A DNA stretch of 64,000 nt from JAWXBR01 sp034440235. GTDB lineage: Bacteria; Bacteroidota; Ignavibacteria; Kapaibacteriales; Kapaibacteriaceae. This document shows, piece by piece, positions 45,501 to 55,353 of the stretch; position 1 is the first letter of the stretch; each line of letters opens with the position of its first letter. The DNA is taken from the NCBI GenBank assembly GCA_034440235.1, contig JAWXBR010000025.1, forward strand, positions 98,097-162,096. The letters run 5' to 3'. The position numbers and the translations under genes were made by a program. The notes under the pieces were generated by a model. The model did not search any database, was not told the origin of the DNA, and saw only the letters and a list, made by a program, of their open reading frames with translations.

Positions 45501-48397
45501 AGAACCTCCAGTAGATAGCCGGAGCGTTCGTTTCCGGCCACAAGTGTAATGATGTATTTGCCCGGGGCTAGACTTCCAACATCGAGAGAAGTGGTCACGA
45601 TGCCTGGTCCTCCGCTGGCAGGTGATGTTTGCAACACGATTTGTCCGAGCACATCACGAATCTCCAGATGATAATTTTGTTGAACATCGATGCGCATACG
45701 CATGACGACTGCGTCGAACGCAGGATTCGGGTCTGCCGAAAGAATTCCGGTGTAACGAGCAGGTGAAATAAATCTGCGTATCAGTCCGCCTGCTCGGCAG
45801 ATTTCTTCGACGCCGAATCCAGCAGTGCTACCGAAAATTGTGCCGGCGCACGGCGAACCCTGAACGGACATGACAGTGACATTGGTAAGAGTCGTATCCC
45901 CGAGTGTAACGATGTACGGAATCTGCGTGACGACCTCAGTCTGGATGCCATCCCAACGCGACACGCCACGAACAAGGCGAACGCCAGAGTCAGTCATAAC
46001 ACCGCGGCCAGCCTCTGTTGCAGGCGCAAGCACGCCTGTTTGTATTGCAATAATCCATGAGATGCTGTCGCCGAAGCACGGTGCGAGTGATGGCCAGTTT
46101 TTAATTGCAATCTGAACATTAACATTTGCTCCGTCGGGCGCAGCATACGGAATGATGAGGGTCGAAACTTCTGTGAGCGTTGTAAATGTGTCTATGCGCA
46201 CTACGTTCGAAATGTCGGTACATCCGAGATCGTCGGTAACAGTCACACTATACAGACCAGCAACGTTCACTACAATGCTTTGTGATGTACTGCTATCAGA
46301 CCACAAGTATGCGGCATATCCAGGTGGAGCAGTCAATACAAGCGAGTCGCAACCACAGATGGTTGTATCGGGCGTTGGGATGACAATTGCTGGAAGTATT
46401 CGAACCGTAATTGTAACCGATGCTGTATCGGTGCAGCCGTTTGCACCCGTCACTTCTACATCATACCGCGTTGTCTGCGTTGGTGTAGCAATAGGAGTTG
46501 CCGACGTCGGGTCGTTTAACCCCGTTGTTGGAGTCCACCTATACGACACACCACCCGATGCCTGCATCGGCGCGGAACGTCCAGCACAAATCGTAGTGTC
46601 GCCTGTAGCGGCAGCACCCGGTTGCGGCAGTATCACGACGCCTACTGTATCCCTGCCTGTACAACCCAATGTGTCTGTAACAGCTACCCAATACGGCCCA
46701 CCAGATGTAACAGTAATCTGCGGAGTAGTAGCACCTGTCGACCAAAGTACAGTGCCTGGCATCGTGCCAATCGATAGCTGCAACGACGACCCCTGACACA
46801 AATCGAGAGTTGGTTGTGGAGCTAAGTCGGGTTTCGTAGGTGTGTGAACGCTAATGAATATGGTGTCTAATGCAACACATCCAAACGTATCTGTTACAGT
46901 AACCCGATACGCCTGGCTGCGAGGTGGCGTGAGTACAACAACATCGCTAGTAGTCGTATTCAACCCAATAGCAGGTGTCCAGTTAACTGTACTTCCAGGA
47001 GGTGCGATTATGCGCAGCGTTATGCTATCGCCTAAACACACGTACGTATTCGGTGGTCCGCTTATCACAGGTCGCGGACGTCCTGTGAGTTCCATCTCTG
47101 ACCTAAGCACACAGCCATTCGGATCGGTTACCTGAACAAAGTACCTTTGAACACCCAGGTCAACGACTACCGTAGGTTGTGCCACGCGAGTATCGCTAAT
47201 CGTCGGGGCTGCAACCCAAGAGTATATGTAGCCAGGTTGTGCTGGAATACCAAGCTGAAAAGAAGAGCCTTCGCAAACTGTTGTGTCTTTGCCTGCAAAA
47301 CGTGGGATGAAATAGTTCTGAGGAACGTTCGGCAAGCCCCACTGAATCTTTCCAGGTCCAAAGAAAATTTCAGTGTCATTGTAACTGCAGCCTATGCCGC
47401 GCACATCTGGATTACGAATTGCGCCAAGGTGACTCCCCTGCCAGCGAGCAACATAGATCTGTCCATTCGGAGCAATCATCATGCAGCCCGGACCAACATT
47501 CGACGCAAAATTTCCAATGGCCATTCGGGAAGCGCCAATTCCAGCGGCGGTAAGATCATACTGATTGATGACGTTCGAGGGACCTATATTCCAGCCCGTG
47601 TTAGTATAGAGCAGTAGACTATTGGGGGAAAATGAAAGGCCATACCGCTGCTGACCCAAATCGAACTGCTCTGTAATTGTTACTACACCATTAGCATTGT
47701 TGAATGCACATACCTCTGTGCCGACAGCTTCATTGACAGCAGCCAACCATCTGCCATTAGGTGATATTTTCATCTCACCGCGAGCGGGTGGCGTTGCGAT
47801 TAGGCCTCCTGGTGAGTTGACCCGTGAAGCTAACTCGAAGCCGTTGGCGCTCGATATTCGATACGAGAAAAACGTACCATTCTGAAGCTTCATAATTACC
47901 CAATAGTCTATGCCATTACATGCTTTCGATGATGTTACTTTTTCGCACACACCAGTAGCGAGTACTTGAGTAGTCCCAACGGAGAATATGCCCCCGACAT
48001 AGGAACATGTAGTCACCTGAGCTCTCGCATCCGCGAATTCATGCTCGACTGTAAACAAATACACGATCGTGGGGTCGCCTGGATGGCGGATAAACACACA
48101 TGCTTGAGTCGATGAAGACATGCGACCACCAACTCCAGTAGCCGCCACACTGTGGTCGCCACGCCAGACCTTGTCGCCATCCGAATAAGCGATAGGCGCA
48201 CCGGTCAATGAATCGCAGATTATCGATACCCCCTCACTCGAAGAGGTTTGTCCGTCTGTTAGTACGGTTGGGGGAGTGGTAGTAAACGAAAGTCCACCGC
48301 CAATTCCGAAGTACCAAGTAGCGGTTGATAAATCCTGCGAGCGAAGTGGAGCGGCAATGCACAATGCCGCTAGAAAAAGAAGGACGAGGTGTTTCAT
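45497..48397 (-). CDS. large secreted protein with Ig-like repeats and T9SS sorting domain
   Basis: 966 residues from ATG 48397; an earlier start at 48457 lacks a signal peptide. Signal peptide (cleavage after LRSQ, about residue 20). The first 370 residues form a WD/propeller-like domain of the kind found in gliding/PKD proteins (FGIGGGLSF, SPNSLLLYTNTGWN, GLPNVPQNYFIP). About five Ig/PKD-type units of about 85 residues then begin with patterns such as DTTVCEGSSFQLGIPAQPG and DTTICAGRSAPMQASGG. The C-terminus from SADPNPAFDAVVM is a type-A sorting domain. Secreted through T9SS; role unknown. Co-transcribed with the OmpA gene. Confidence 0.85.
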   Translation of the reverse strand: MKHLVLLFLAALCIAAPLRSQDLSTATWYFGIGGGLSFTTTPPTVLTDGQTSSSEGVSIICDSLTGAPIAYSDGDKVWRGDHSVAATGVGGRMSSSTQACVFIRHPGDPTIVYLFTVEHEFADARAQVTTCSYVGGIFSVGTTQVLATGVCEKVTSSKACNGIDYWVIMKLQNGTFFSYRISSANGFELASRVNSPGGLIATPPARGEMKISPNGRWLAAVNEAVGTEVCAFNNANGVVTITEQFDLGQQRYGLSFSPNSLLLYTNTGWNIGPSNVINQYDLTAAGIGASRMAIGNFASNVGPGCMMIAPNGQIYVARWQGSHLGAIRNPDVRGIGCSYNDTEIFFGPGKIQWGLPNVPQNYFIPRFAGKDTTVCEGSSFQLGIPAQPGYIYSWVAAPTISDTRVAQPTVVVDLGVQRYFVQVTDPNGCVLRSEMELTGRPRPVISGPPNTYVCLGDSITLRIIAPPGSTVNWTPAIGLNTTTSDVVVLTPPRSQAYRVTVTDTFGCVALDTIFISVHTPTKPDLAPQPTLDLCQGSSLQLSIGTMPGTVLWSTGATTPQITVTSGGPYWVAVTDTLGCTGRDTVGVVILPQPGAAATGDTTICAGRSAPMQASGGVSYRWTPTTGLNDPTSATPIATPTQTTRYDVEVTGANGCTDTASVTITVRILPAIVIPTPDTTICGCDSLVLTAPPGYAAYLWSDSSTSQSIVVNVAGLYSVTVTDDLGCTDISNVVRIDTFTTLTEVSTLIIPYAAPDGANVNVQIAIKNWPSLAPCFGDSISWIIAIQTGVLAPATEAGRGVMTDSGVRLVRGVSRWDGIQTEVVTQIPYIVTLGDTTLTNVTVMSVQGSPCAGTIFGSTAGFGVEEICRAGGLIRRFISPARYTGILSADPNPAFDAVVMRMRIDVQQNYHLEIRDVLGQIVLQTSPASGGPGIVTTSLDVGSLAPGKYIITLVAGNERSGYLLEVL

Positions 48398-48479
48398 AGG
48401 TGTCCGTTCGGTAGCTGTGTCTTGAGAGTCAAGACGAACATAGAAAATCCCGAGCATAGGTTGGCTAGATTGCGACTGG

Positions 48480-50027
48480 ATGAATTTCTATCTAAATCTC
48501 GCCACCCTGTTTACACTCTGCGCTGTGAATTGCTTTTCACAGCCGCCACAGTTGCGTACTTCTTTAATAATTGAGACGATTTCCGATTCCACTTTTGGAT
48601 TCTCGGCCGAGAGAATGAAGTCCCCCACCAGCAGTACGCTCATACGAGGCGCATTTACCGACCGTATTTCGGTTCAGAATCTGACCAATACTTCGAGAGG
48701 TTCGTCCGATGGTTTCTTATTAAACGTCGACGACGAACTACGTCCACTCTGGCTTAACACCTACGGCGGTCCGGGTTACGATGCCATAACATGTATGGCG
48801 CCACTGCCCGATGGCGGACTTGTCGTTGGCATGATCTGCGGCTCGGGCGTCGATGGTATTACAGTGTATACAATCGGCAACACAACGTTCACCGGACGTG
48901 GCAACTCCGACGCCGTGGTCTTTGTTGTGAACGCCGATGGCACACTTCGATGGGCGCGCAACGACGGTGCTTTTAACGCAGAGTACCCCACTTTTCTAAC
49001 CGTCGTGAACGACACACTCATCGTTGTTGCAGGAGTTTTCGTGAAGCAATCGCGTTTCGGCACCCAAACCGTAACCGACAGCGCAGAAATCTCTGGATAC
49101 GTTCAGGCCATAGACATGTCTGGCAATCACCGCTGGGTGCAAGTCATTCGTGGCAAGGGGCTCGAAGGGGGCAGCCTTGCTGTGCAGATCGACGTTCTTC
49201 ATGTAAGTGCAACCTCGAATGGCAGAATAGACATCGTTGCAAGAACTTCAGAGACGTTGTCGTGGGGCGACTCTACGCTTTATGTCGATCCATTCTTTCA
49301 AAGTAGGCCAGTAGTTACTCTTAGTGCAGATCTTGAAGGCAATGCTCTGGCAATCGGTACTGCTGCATCCTGCCTTCCAGAATCCACAGCGTTTGCAAAG
49401 ATGAATGACACGTTATGTTCTGCGTCTGCAGAATTCGCGAACACCCCATGTGTGTATTCAGTATTCGATATCATCGGATTCCGCTGGCCCGTCTCGATCA
49501 CACAACCGGTGCGCATCCCCGTTCAACTCCCGCAAGTTCATGCCATGCGTCAGGGTCTACAAGGGCCGCTCATATCAGGCGAAACAACCTCTGTACCTCT
49601 CGTGCTTGCACTCGACGGTCAGGGCAAGGAACTCTGGCGATATACGCTCGGCTCGTTCGACAATGGGTCGATGTACGATGCAGTGCAGACTGACACATCC
49701 GTCATCGCAGTAGCGCTTGCAAGGTCCGAGCAATTCCTTCCACTCTTCCTGCCCGTGAATCCCGCCTCTCTTGTGGTTCTGTTACTTCAGCATCCAATCA
49801 CGGGTGTCAATGACGAGAATCGCGAATCACAATATGGTGCCATTGCCAACCCTGTTAATCGAATAGTTTACTATGACGAAGTGCGTCATTTACTTTCAAA
49901 TGGTTATACGCTCACGTCGCTGACCGGTGCGCAGCTATGCAGCCCCCTTCAACAGCCCCTTACCACACAGGTGTGCATACTTTCTTCTCCTTTGCATGAG
50001 TCTGTCGTAGTGCTACTGCTGCCCTAG
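48480..50027 (+). CDS. secreted beta-propeller-like protein
   Basis: 515 residues. Signal peptide (cleavage after CFSQ, about residue 21). Several SBBP-like strands, such as GGPGYDAITCMAPLPDGGLVVG and VVNADGTLRWARNDGAF, suggest a propeller, with a decayed second half. No T9SS domain is clear, although the end (SSPLHESVVVLLLP) has the shape of a short sorting tail. The 82-bp gap to the divergent T9SS gene (48397) holds both promoters. purC follows 14 bp after the stop. Family not identified beyond the repeat style. Confidence 0.7.
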   Translation: MNFYLNLATLFTLCAVNCFSQPPQLRTSLIIETISDSTFGFSAERMKSPTSSTLIRGAFTDRISVQNLTNTSRGSSDGFLLNVDDELRPLWLNTYGGPGYDAITCMAPLPDGGLVVGMICGSGVDGITVYTIGNTTFTGRGNSDAVVFVVNADGTLRWARNDGAFNAEYPTFLTVVNDTLIVVAGVFVKQSRFGTQTVTDSAEISGYVQAIDMSGNHRWVQVIRGKGLEGGSLAVQIDVLHVSATSNGRIDIVARTSETLSWGDSTLYVDPFFQSRPVVTLSADLEGNALAIGTAASCLPESTAFAKMNDTLCSASAEFANTPCVYSVFDIIGFRWPVSITQPVRIPVQLPQVHAMRQGLQGPLISGETTSVPLVLALDGQGKELWRYTLGSFDNGSMYDAVQTDTSVIAVALARSEQFLPLFLPVNPASLVVLLLQHPITGVNDENRESQYGAIANPVNRIVYYDEVRHLLSNGYTLTSLTGAQLCSPLQQPLTTQVCILSSPLHESVVVLLLP

Positions 50028-50041
50028 CTGTATTTTTGTTG

Positions 50042-50932
50042 ATGGACATCCACACCACATCAATTACTCGATACCCGCTGTTCCGCCGTGGAAAAGTGCG
50101 CGACGTCTATGATTTGGGCGACAAGCTCATGCTCGTTGCCTCAGATCGCATTTCGGCGTTCGATGTGGTGATGAACGAGACCGTCCCCGATAAAGGCGCC
50201 CTACTTACATCGATTAGCGAACACTGGTTCGAGACGCTGGGAGATGTCACACCGCACCACCTGTTAAGCACAGAGACTTCGGATGTCGAAGGCCTGACGT
50301 CCGAAGAGCATGTTATGCTTGCTGGACGCACCATGATCGTCAAGAAAACCGTTCCTCTCCCCGTAGAATGCGTCGTCCGTGGCTACCTCGCCGGCAGCGG
50401 CTGGCGCGAATACCAGACGTCGCAGTCGGTGTGTGGTATTCGGCTGCCCGACGGACTTCAAGAGTCGTCGCAATTGCCCGAGCCCATCTTTACTCCAGCA
50501 ACTAAGGCTGAAAGTGGACACGACGAGAATATCTCTGCCGAGACCGCCGCATCTGTTGTCGGCCAGGACACACTCGACCACATCCGACGCATAAGCCTTG
50601 CACTGTATGGGGCCGCGGCAACTGCCGTTGCCGCCAAGGGGCTAATTCTTGCCGACACGAAATTCGAGTTTGGTGTGCTTGAAGATGGACGTATTATTCT
50701 TATCGACGAGGCTCTTACACCCGATTCGTCACGGTACTGGCTTGAGTCGGAGTATGCGCCTGGCAAGCCACAGCATAACTTTGACAAGCAGATTCTTCGC
50801 GACTGGCTCGAATCGACGAATTGGAATAAACAGCCTCCGCCCCCTTCCTTGCCCCTTGCCGTAATTGCGGGAACTCGCGACAAGTATGTAGAGGCGTATG
50901 AACGCATACTCGGACGCGATTGGACATCATAA
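50042..50932 (+). CDS. purC: SAICAR synthetase
   Basis: 296 residues from ATG 50042 (a TTG six bases earlier is possible). Core motifs: RRGKVRDVYDLGDKLMLVASDRISAFD (about 14-40), the central VVRGYLAGSGWREYQ (about 112-126), LILADTKFEFG and IDEALTPDSSRYW with the Asp/Ser pair, all complete. It joins CAIR and aspartate in purine synthesis. A short proline-rich piece near the C-terminus (PPPPSLPLAV) replaces a usual loop. The next gene, rodA, starts three bases after its stop. Confidence 0.96.
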   Translation: MDIHTTSITRYPLFRRGKVRDVYDLGDKLMLVASDRISAFDVVMNETVPDKGALLTSISEHWFETLGDVTPHHLLSTETSDVEGLTSEEHVMLAGRTMIVKKTVPLPVECVVRGYLAGSGWREYQTSQSVCGIRLPDGLQESSQLPEPIFTPATKAESGHDENISAETAASVVGQDTLDHIRRISLALYGAAATAVAAKGLILADTKFEFGVLEDGRIILIDEALTPDSSRYWLESEYAPGKPQHNFDKQILRDWLESTNWNKQPPPPSLPLAVIAGTRDKYVEAYERILGRDWTS

Positions 50933-50935
50933 ACT

Positions 50936-52210
50936 ATGCAACCATTTGTTTTCGACGATGAAGATGTAGCACTCCAACGGCGTGTGAATGATTTGTTGGA
51001 TTGGGGGCTACTGTTGGCAACAGCAGGTGTGCTCGCATTAGGGTTGATTTCGATTAACAGCGCCACCGATGGTTCGTCGTACTTCACCAATCAGGTCTAC
51101 TATGCCTTGATTGGTCTTGCATCGGCCATGACGTTGTTCTTTATCCCAGAGCGTGTGTTTAGCAACCTCGCATATCCGCTTTACATAATAGGCGTGCTAC
51201 TGCTTGTTGTTGTACTAACGCCTCTTGGAAAGGAGGTGAACGGACAGCAGTGCTGGATTCAGATCGGAAAGTTTACATTTCAGCCATCTGAGCTCGCCAA
51301 GATCACAACGCTGTTTGCTATCGCGAAATACGTTTCTCGAAAAGGATTCGATGTGCGCACACTCCGCGACATTGGCTCAATTGCCGGCCTAGTTCTGTTA
51401 CCTCTTGCACTTATCATGGCACAGCCCGATACCGGCTCTGCTACTGTGTTTATAGCAATTCTGCTTGGCGTGTATTTGTGGATTGGTGGCGACCTATTCT
51501 TGCTTTATCTCATTGGATGTGCGCCGTTTGTTGCCGCATCGGCATTGTATGGTGTACTCTTCGAAAACATGATTTGGTTTGGTATCGTTTCTGCACTCGT
51601 AGCGCTTGGTGCTTTTCTGTTCCGGCGAAATCTCATACTAACAATTGTCGCGGTGTTATTGCTTGTCGGCGCAGGCTTCGCTGTCAAGCCAGTCTTCGAC
51701 GATCTAGACGAATACAAAAAGCAGCGTCTCGTTACGTTGTTCGAACCGGAGCGCAATCCACGCGGATCGGGCTATCACGTTATTCAGTCGATTCTTGCTG
51801 TTGGCTCGGGTGGATTAACTGGCAAAGGATTCCGTAAAGGCACGCAAACACAACTGCGCTACATTCCGGAACAATGGACCGATTTTATTTTTTGCGTACC
51901 AACCGAAGAATTTGGCTTCATTGGCGGCGTAATGGTAATCGGTCTGCTCGCCGCAATTATTCTGCGTAGCGTAAACATTGCAAGCATCGTACGCACAAAG
52001 TTTGCGGGCGTAATAGCAGTGGGGTTCGCTTCGATGCTCCTCTTTCACACCATTGTAAACATCGGAATGGCTATCGGACTCTTTCCCGTCATGGGCATTC
52101 CGTTGCCGTTCCTGAGTGCTGGCGGTACAGCGCTCATCATGAATCTGAGTGTTGTAGGACTTCTTCTGAACTTCTACAAGACACGACGGCGCAGAGCGGG
52201 ACGTATCTAA
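50936..52210 (+). CDS. rodA: RodA-type peptidoglycan glycosyltransferase (SEDS family)
   Basis: 424 residues with about ten membrane helices. SEDS blocks: QPSELAKITTLFAIAKYVSR (about 117-136), QPDTGSATVFIAIL (the PDTG motif, about 162-175), RNPRGSGYHVIQSILAVGSGGLTGKGF, FIFCVPTEEFGFIGG and the ending PVMGIPLPFLSAGGTALIMN. Members polymerise lipid II, and RodA works with a class B PBP in cell elongation. RodA rather than FtsW is inferred from the neighbours and length. The stop of rodA and the start of pdxA overlap by one base. Confidence 0.93.
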   Translation: MQPFVFDDEDVALQRRVNDLLDWGLLLATAGVLALGLISINSATDGSSYFTNQVYYALIGLASAMTLFFIPERVFSNLAYPLYIIGVLLLVVVLTPLGKEVNGQQCWIQIGKFTFQPSELAKITTLFAIAKYVSRKGFDVRTLRDIGSIAGLVLLPLALIMAQPDTGSATVFIAILLGVYLWIGGDLFLLYLIGCAPFVAASALYGVLFENMIWFGIVSALVALGAFLFRRNLILTIVAVLLLVGAGFAVKPVFDDLDEYKKQRLVTLFEPERNPRGSGYHVIQSILAVGSGGLTGKGFRKGTQTQLRYIPEQWTDFIFCVPTEEFGFIGGVMVIGLLAAIILRSVNIASIVRTKFAGVIAVGFASMLLFHTIVNIGMAIGLFPVMGIPLPFLSAGGTALIMNLSVVGLLLNFYKTRRRRAGRI

Positions 52211-53277
52211 TGCGTCCGCGTATTGTTATCAGCTGCGGCGACGTAAACGGCATCGGCATCGAATGCCTCGTTGGCGCCCTGCGCAGCAGCCCCTTCCCAG
52301 CCGATTTAGAACTTTGCATCGACGCGAACACGTTATCTGATGTATTACGCGAACACCAGCTCGATGCAACCTGTGAACATAGGTTCGAGAGTGAACACAA
52401 GATCGATGCAACCTGTGAGCGCGAGCTTAGTGCAGCGAGTGGTAGCAGTGCATTAGTTGTCGAAGCCAACGGCTATCAAGTTCGCGTTCCACTTGTGCCC
52501 ATTGGCGTGACAGCGAACGTTCATCCGGGCATGTGTGCAGCAGACTCGGGCGCTGTTGCTATTACATCGCTTAACACCGCTGTTGCTCGTGTTGTCTCGG
52601 GTGAAGCGCACGGAATACTAACACTGCCGATAAGCAAGGATGCATGTAAAAAAGCAGGCTGGCCATATCCGGGGCACACAGAGATGTTGGCAGAGCGCGC
52701 GGGTGGAGTTCCGCTCATGTTGTTAACGCATGAAAACGTTCGCGTTGGTTTGGCAACAACGCATATTCCGTTGCGCTATGTTGCTGCATCTCTTACAACT
52801 ACACGCGTCGAGGAACGCATACGTGCAATGCACAGCGCACTCACGCGAGATTTTGGGATTGCTGCACCACACATTGCTGTGCTCGGATTAAATCCGCATG
52901 CTGGTGAAGAAGGCCTCATTGGCAGTGAAGAGCAAACTATTATTGGACCTACTATCATTGCAATGCGCGAACGAGGCATCGACGTATTGGGTCCGTACCC
53001 CTCCGACGGCTTCTTCGCCTTCGGCGCTTACAAAACATTCGATGGTATACTTGCCATGTATCACGATCAGGGTCTTATTCCACTGAAGCTACTCGCGCAC
53101 GGTGGCGGGGTAAATGTCACAGCAAATCTGAACATCGTACGTACATCGCCAGATCATGGCACTGCGTTCGATAAGGCGGGGCGCAATGTTGCCGATAGCG
53201 GAAGTACTGTAGCAGCACTTTCACTGGCAATCGCGATTGTAGGAACTCGAGCTAAAAACCCGCCGGCAAATACGTAG
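52210..53277 (+). CDS. pdxA: 4-hydroxythreonine-4-phosphate dehydrogenase PdxA
   Basis: 355 residues, family length about 330. The opening RPRIVISCGDVNGIGIE, then HTEMLAERAG with the metal His (about 156-165), LGLNPHAGEEG, MYHDQGLIPLKLL and GGGVNVTANLNIVRTSPDHGTAFD are all there. It oxidises 4-phosphohydroxy-threonine with NAD in pyridoxal phosphate synthesis. A stretch of about 30 residues at 45-75 holds a 14-residue tandem duplication (LDATCEHRFESEHK / IDATCERELSAASG), not seen in the family as I know it; it lies in the surface region after the first alpha/beta unit, so the enzyme could remain active. Confidence 0.93.
   Translation: MRPRIVISCGDVNGIGIECLVGALRSSPFPADLELCIDANTLSDVLREHQLDATCEHRFESEHKIDATCERELSAASGSSALVVEANGYQVRVPLVPIGVTANVHPGMCAADSGAVAITSLNTAVARVVSGEAHGILTLPISKDACKKAGWPYPGHTEMLAERAGGVPLMLLTHENVRVGLATTHIPLRYVAASLTTTRVEERIRAMHSALTRDFGIAAPHIAVLGLNPHAGEEGLIGSEEQTIIGPTIIAMRERGIDVLGPYPSDGFFAFGAYKTFDGILAMYHDQGLIPLKLLAHGGGVNVTANLNIVRTSPDHGTAFDKAGRNVADSGSTVAALSLAIAIVGTRAKNPPANT
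52351..52422 (+). repeat. in-frame 42-bp-period duplication within pdxA
   Basis: 30-bp near-identical segments at 52351-52380 and 52393-52422 (GAACACCAGCTCGATGCAAC against GAACACAAGATCGATGCAAC) lie 42 bp apart, so the frame is kept. Confidence 0.85.
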
Positions 53278-53385
53278 AACTCGAACTGTAATTAGTTGCG
53301 GGACTATCTCGTTTAAAAACCCACTCTATTCGAAGCCCCCTGCCACTAGTTTTGGCTCATGTATATATCCCAGAATTTTTGAAGC

Positions 53386-54762
53386 TCACTTGTCAAACAC
53401 GATGAATGGCTGCGTGTTAAGAAGATCATGCTTGTGGTCGGAGAATTGGACGGACTTGAGTATCTCGTTTATCCCATCATGAAGAAGGCGTTGCTCTCTC
53501 GAGCATGGTACTCCACGCGCTATTTGCTTTCGCAAGTTCCGATGGTAGCGACGATGCGATGACGGCATGTGATCTTCGATGGTTGTATGCGCACCTTTGT
53601 GACCACTGCGCCGATGCGAAGCAATGCGGCGCGTGTCGATGAAGCACTCGACGATGAGTGCTGTGGTACGTACATCGACCTCCTGCCTGGCATACTTGTA
53701 TGGCACACTGTAGTAGTGGCCCTCATGCGCAATGTGATAGTCGATATTCACGCGTGCCTTTGACCACTGTGCACAGACATACGGATGCTGTGGCAGCGGT
53801 TTCAATGCGGGCTTGTCCAATTCCTCGAACCGGCTGCGGCGATTGCCGGGCAGCTTCTGAAACGGTCGCTGGTTGACAACCGTGAGACGATCGAAGATGG
53901 CATCGTTGAGTGCATGCAGCGAGAAGAAGGTGCGGTCGCGCAGCGGCGCGAGGATCTCACGCTCGGTGATTTGTACGCCCGTCTCCACCTTCGCTTTGTC
54001 GCGTGGCTTGCGTACCCGGGCGGGTAGGATGGCTACCCCATAATACTCGGCACATTCCTCATACGTACGTTGGATGTCAGGATCGTAGCGACACGATCGC
54101 GTGACGCCACTACGGAGATTGTCCGGGATGAGGAGTTGGGGCACGCCGCCGATAAAGTGCAGTGCGCGTACATGCGAAGCGATCCAGTCATGCACTTGCT
54201 GCGATTCACTCGCTTCGACATACAACAGATTGCTGCATCCAAGTGCGGCAACAAAAATCTGTACCTGCCGGATGTCACCCGTTGCAGCATCGACCACGGG
54301 CATCGTCATGCCTGCGTAGTCAACGAACAGTCGCTCGCGGGGTGCGTGATGCTGGCGCATGACCACATCAATGGTACCTGCCCAACCACGATACAGCTCG
54401 CAGTAACGGCTGTAGCCATAGCCCTCAGGATGCTGCTGCCGGTATTCTTTCCAGAGGAGTTGCAGCGTCACGCCTTTGCGCTACAGCTCCTTGTGGATGT
54501 GTGTCCAATCCGGCAGCGAACGCGACGGCACGGTCACAACCGGCGTATGCTCGGTACGCAGCTGCGCACGCATTTCATGCTCGTCCAATGCATCCGGCAG
54601 AGGCCATGTCCAACCCAGCTCCTGCGCGCGCTTCACATACGTGGCGACCGTTGATCGCGCGACTCCGACGCTACGCGCGATCTGCCGCTCATTCAGCGAC
54701 GTGGTCAATGACAATCGAAGTACTTCTCGGATTCTACGCATGGGTAACGCTCGTGCAGGCAT
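53386..54762 (-). pseudogene. istA: IS21-family transposase istA, interrupted by an amber codon and 3'-truncated
   Basis: Residues from 54762: a helix-turn-helix lead (LNERQIARSVGVARSTVATYV) to a TAG at 54481-54483. The same frame continues directly with RKGVTLQLLWKEYRQQHPEG, the family's next segment, so the TAG most likely replaced a lysine codon. The rest has the DDE triad: VDYAGM, PDNLRSGV and KAKVETGV. After HMPSSHRRYH the sequence leaves the family and stops at 53386, short of the usual 500 residues. No istB follows; pdxA ends 108 bp away. This is a dead IS21 remnant. Some read-through of the TAG cannot be excluded but would give a truncated protein anyway. Confidence 0.88.
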
Positions 54763-55353
54763 CGCTTCTCTCCGGGTATCGTGATGATTTCCAGAAGGAG
54801 GATAACCTCAGTGAACAAATACTCAGCGCCGCTTAGCTCATGTCGTCATGATCCCTATCATGCAGGATTCCAATCGATGTCGGCCACCCGTTACGATCGT
54901 TCAGCCTATGTGGCCGACTTCCATCGTATTGGGTGGCCGCTTTCCGTTGGAATTGGTGGCCGACTTCAATTGGAATCCGTGGCCGACATCATCGGAATGC
55001 GCAGGTGGTCGGTGTTTGACGATCCGGATGACATGTTGACGCACATCCTTAGCAGAGCAGGACGGAGGCGACATGAAGTCAGGGACTAGTATGTATTGTC
55101 CAATGTGCTGCACTTCCAGAACGGGGATGTAGTTATGAGTGCAAAATCACAAAAGCTCCTCATGGGCCTAATTGAATTCGACGATGTCCTGCGCCGTGGA
55201 ATTTCTGTTGGCAGCTGGTGCTAATCCATCTGTGCGTAGCTACAGCAAGATGCTGCCCTTCGATTTTCCCATCCCACGGCGGCATTTTAAAGGCATCTGA
55301 TCGGTCTTTTTATTCGACCTTTAGCGACTTCAAAGTATACGTGACCACACGGA
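54763..55353. mobile_element. IS21 left-end region with four 23-bp iterons, then unassigned DNA
   Basis: Four direct repeats start at 54910, 54933, 54956 and 54979, exactly 23 bp apart (GTGGCCGACTTCNATNGGAAT type); an inverted copy of the core (GTCGGCCAC) is at 54876-54884. Multiple terminal repeats of this kind are typical of IS21-family ends. From about 55020 to 55353 I see no gene, only a 29-codon frame (55135-55224) of no known similarity. Confidence 0.82.

Noticed and set aside
46152..46796. 214-codon open frame opposite the large T9SS protein
   Set aside because: Val/Thr/Ser-rich shadow of the Ig-like repeats on the other strand.
50458..51090. 210-codon open frame opposite purC and rodA
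   Set aside because: Antisense to two well-conserved genes; Ser/Arg-rich shadow composition.
55135..55224. 29-codon frame downstream of the IS21 iterons
   Set aside because: Too short, no ribosome-binding site or similarity; more likely chance within a mobile-element remnant.
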